Positions 21,480-21,512 of a DNA stretch of 21,512 nucleotides are shown piece after piece. Every line of letters starts with the position of its first letter. The first letter of the stretch is position 1. The position numbers were made by a program, and so were the translations under genes. This DNA is from JACCXJ01 sp052387115. GTDB taxonomy: Bacteria; Pseudomonadota; Gammaproteobacteria; JACCXJ01. The DNA lies in assembly GCA_052387115.1 (NCBI GenBank), contig JBQTJM010000186.1, positions 1 through 21,512 of the forward strand, given 5' to 3'. The notes under the pieces were generated by a model, which saw only the letters and a program-made list of their open reading frames with translations, made no database searches and was not told the DNA's origin.

Positions 21480-21512
21480 GCGGTTCCCCTACCATCAGAC
21501 CATCAGATCATC

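Noticed and set aside
1..21512. CRISPR array, tRNA or rRNA genes
   Set aside because: No regularly spaced repeats and no cloverleaf or rRNA-like conserved stretches were seen on either strand by eye.

Overview
The window is high-GC DNA from a bacterium, most likely a gammaproteobacterium. The pointers are a long membrane-anchored FadE-type acyl-CoA dehydrogenase, a divergent TrmJ/SuhB pair, and an MtaD/MtnA methionine-salvage pair like the one known in Pseudomonas. No rRNA, tRNA or CRISPR array was seen. The species cannot be named from the sequence.

Left third (1-7500) is a decaying accessory region. It opens with the last codons of an oligopeptide/dipeptide ABC transporter ATPase. An IS256-family transposase remnant follows, split by a 2.46-kb insertion sequence with 20-bp perfect terminal inverted repeats. 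The transposase of that inserted element needs two frameshifts to be read through, one of them at a classic A-AAA-AAG slippery heptamer. Next come a frameshifted secreted DUF4124 protein, an apparently intact 3-methyladenine DNA glycosylase (mag), a second and badly eroded copy of the ABC ATPase 3' end, a 5'-truncated di-haem cytochrome c peroxidase with an in-frame amber codon, two tandem small secreted YHS-like proteins, and the C-terminal stub of a Fis-type sigma-54 regulator.

The middle (7500-14700) is mostly housekeeping: a ferritin-like protein, an alpha/beta-hydrolase lipoprotein, thiD, trmJ, suhB, mtaD and mtnA. Three copies of a roughly 90-bp palindromic element with GGGGTCAGACTGATATTTAT-like ends lie within 1.1 kb here. 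One sits in frame inside thiD and adds about 29 codons. One replaces the start region of the hydrolase gene. One supplies the stop codon of trmJ. This protein-coding palindromic repeat, comparable in concept to the Rickettsia palindromic elements, is the most interesting feature of the window. A different GC-rich palindrome encodes the C-terminal tail of MtnA.

The right third (14700-21512) holds a lower-GC stretch without a recognisable gene, a RelA C-terminal fragment, an antitoxin-like fragment, fadE, two coupled MacB/FtsX-type ABC permeases without their ATPase, a small ribbon-helix-helix protein, and a cluster of DnaA-box-like sequences at the very edge. The cluster could be an origin or a DnaA-controlled promoter.
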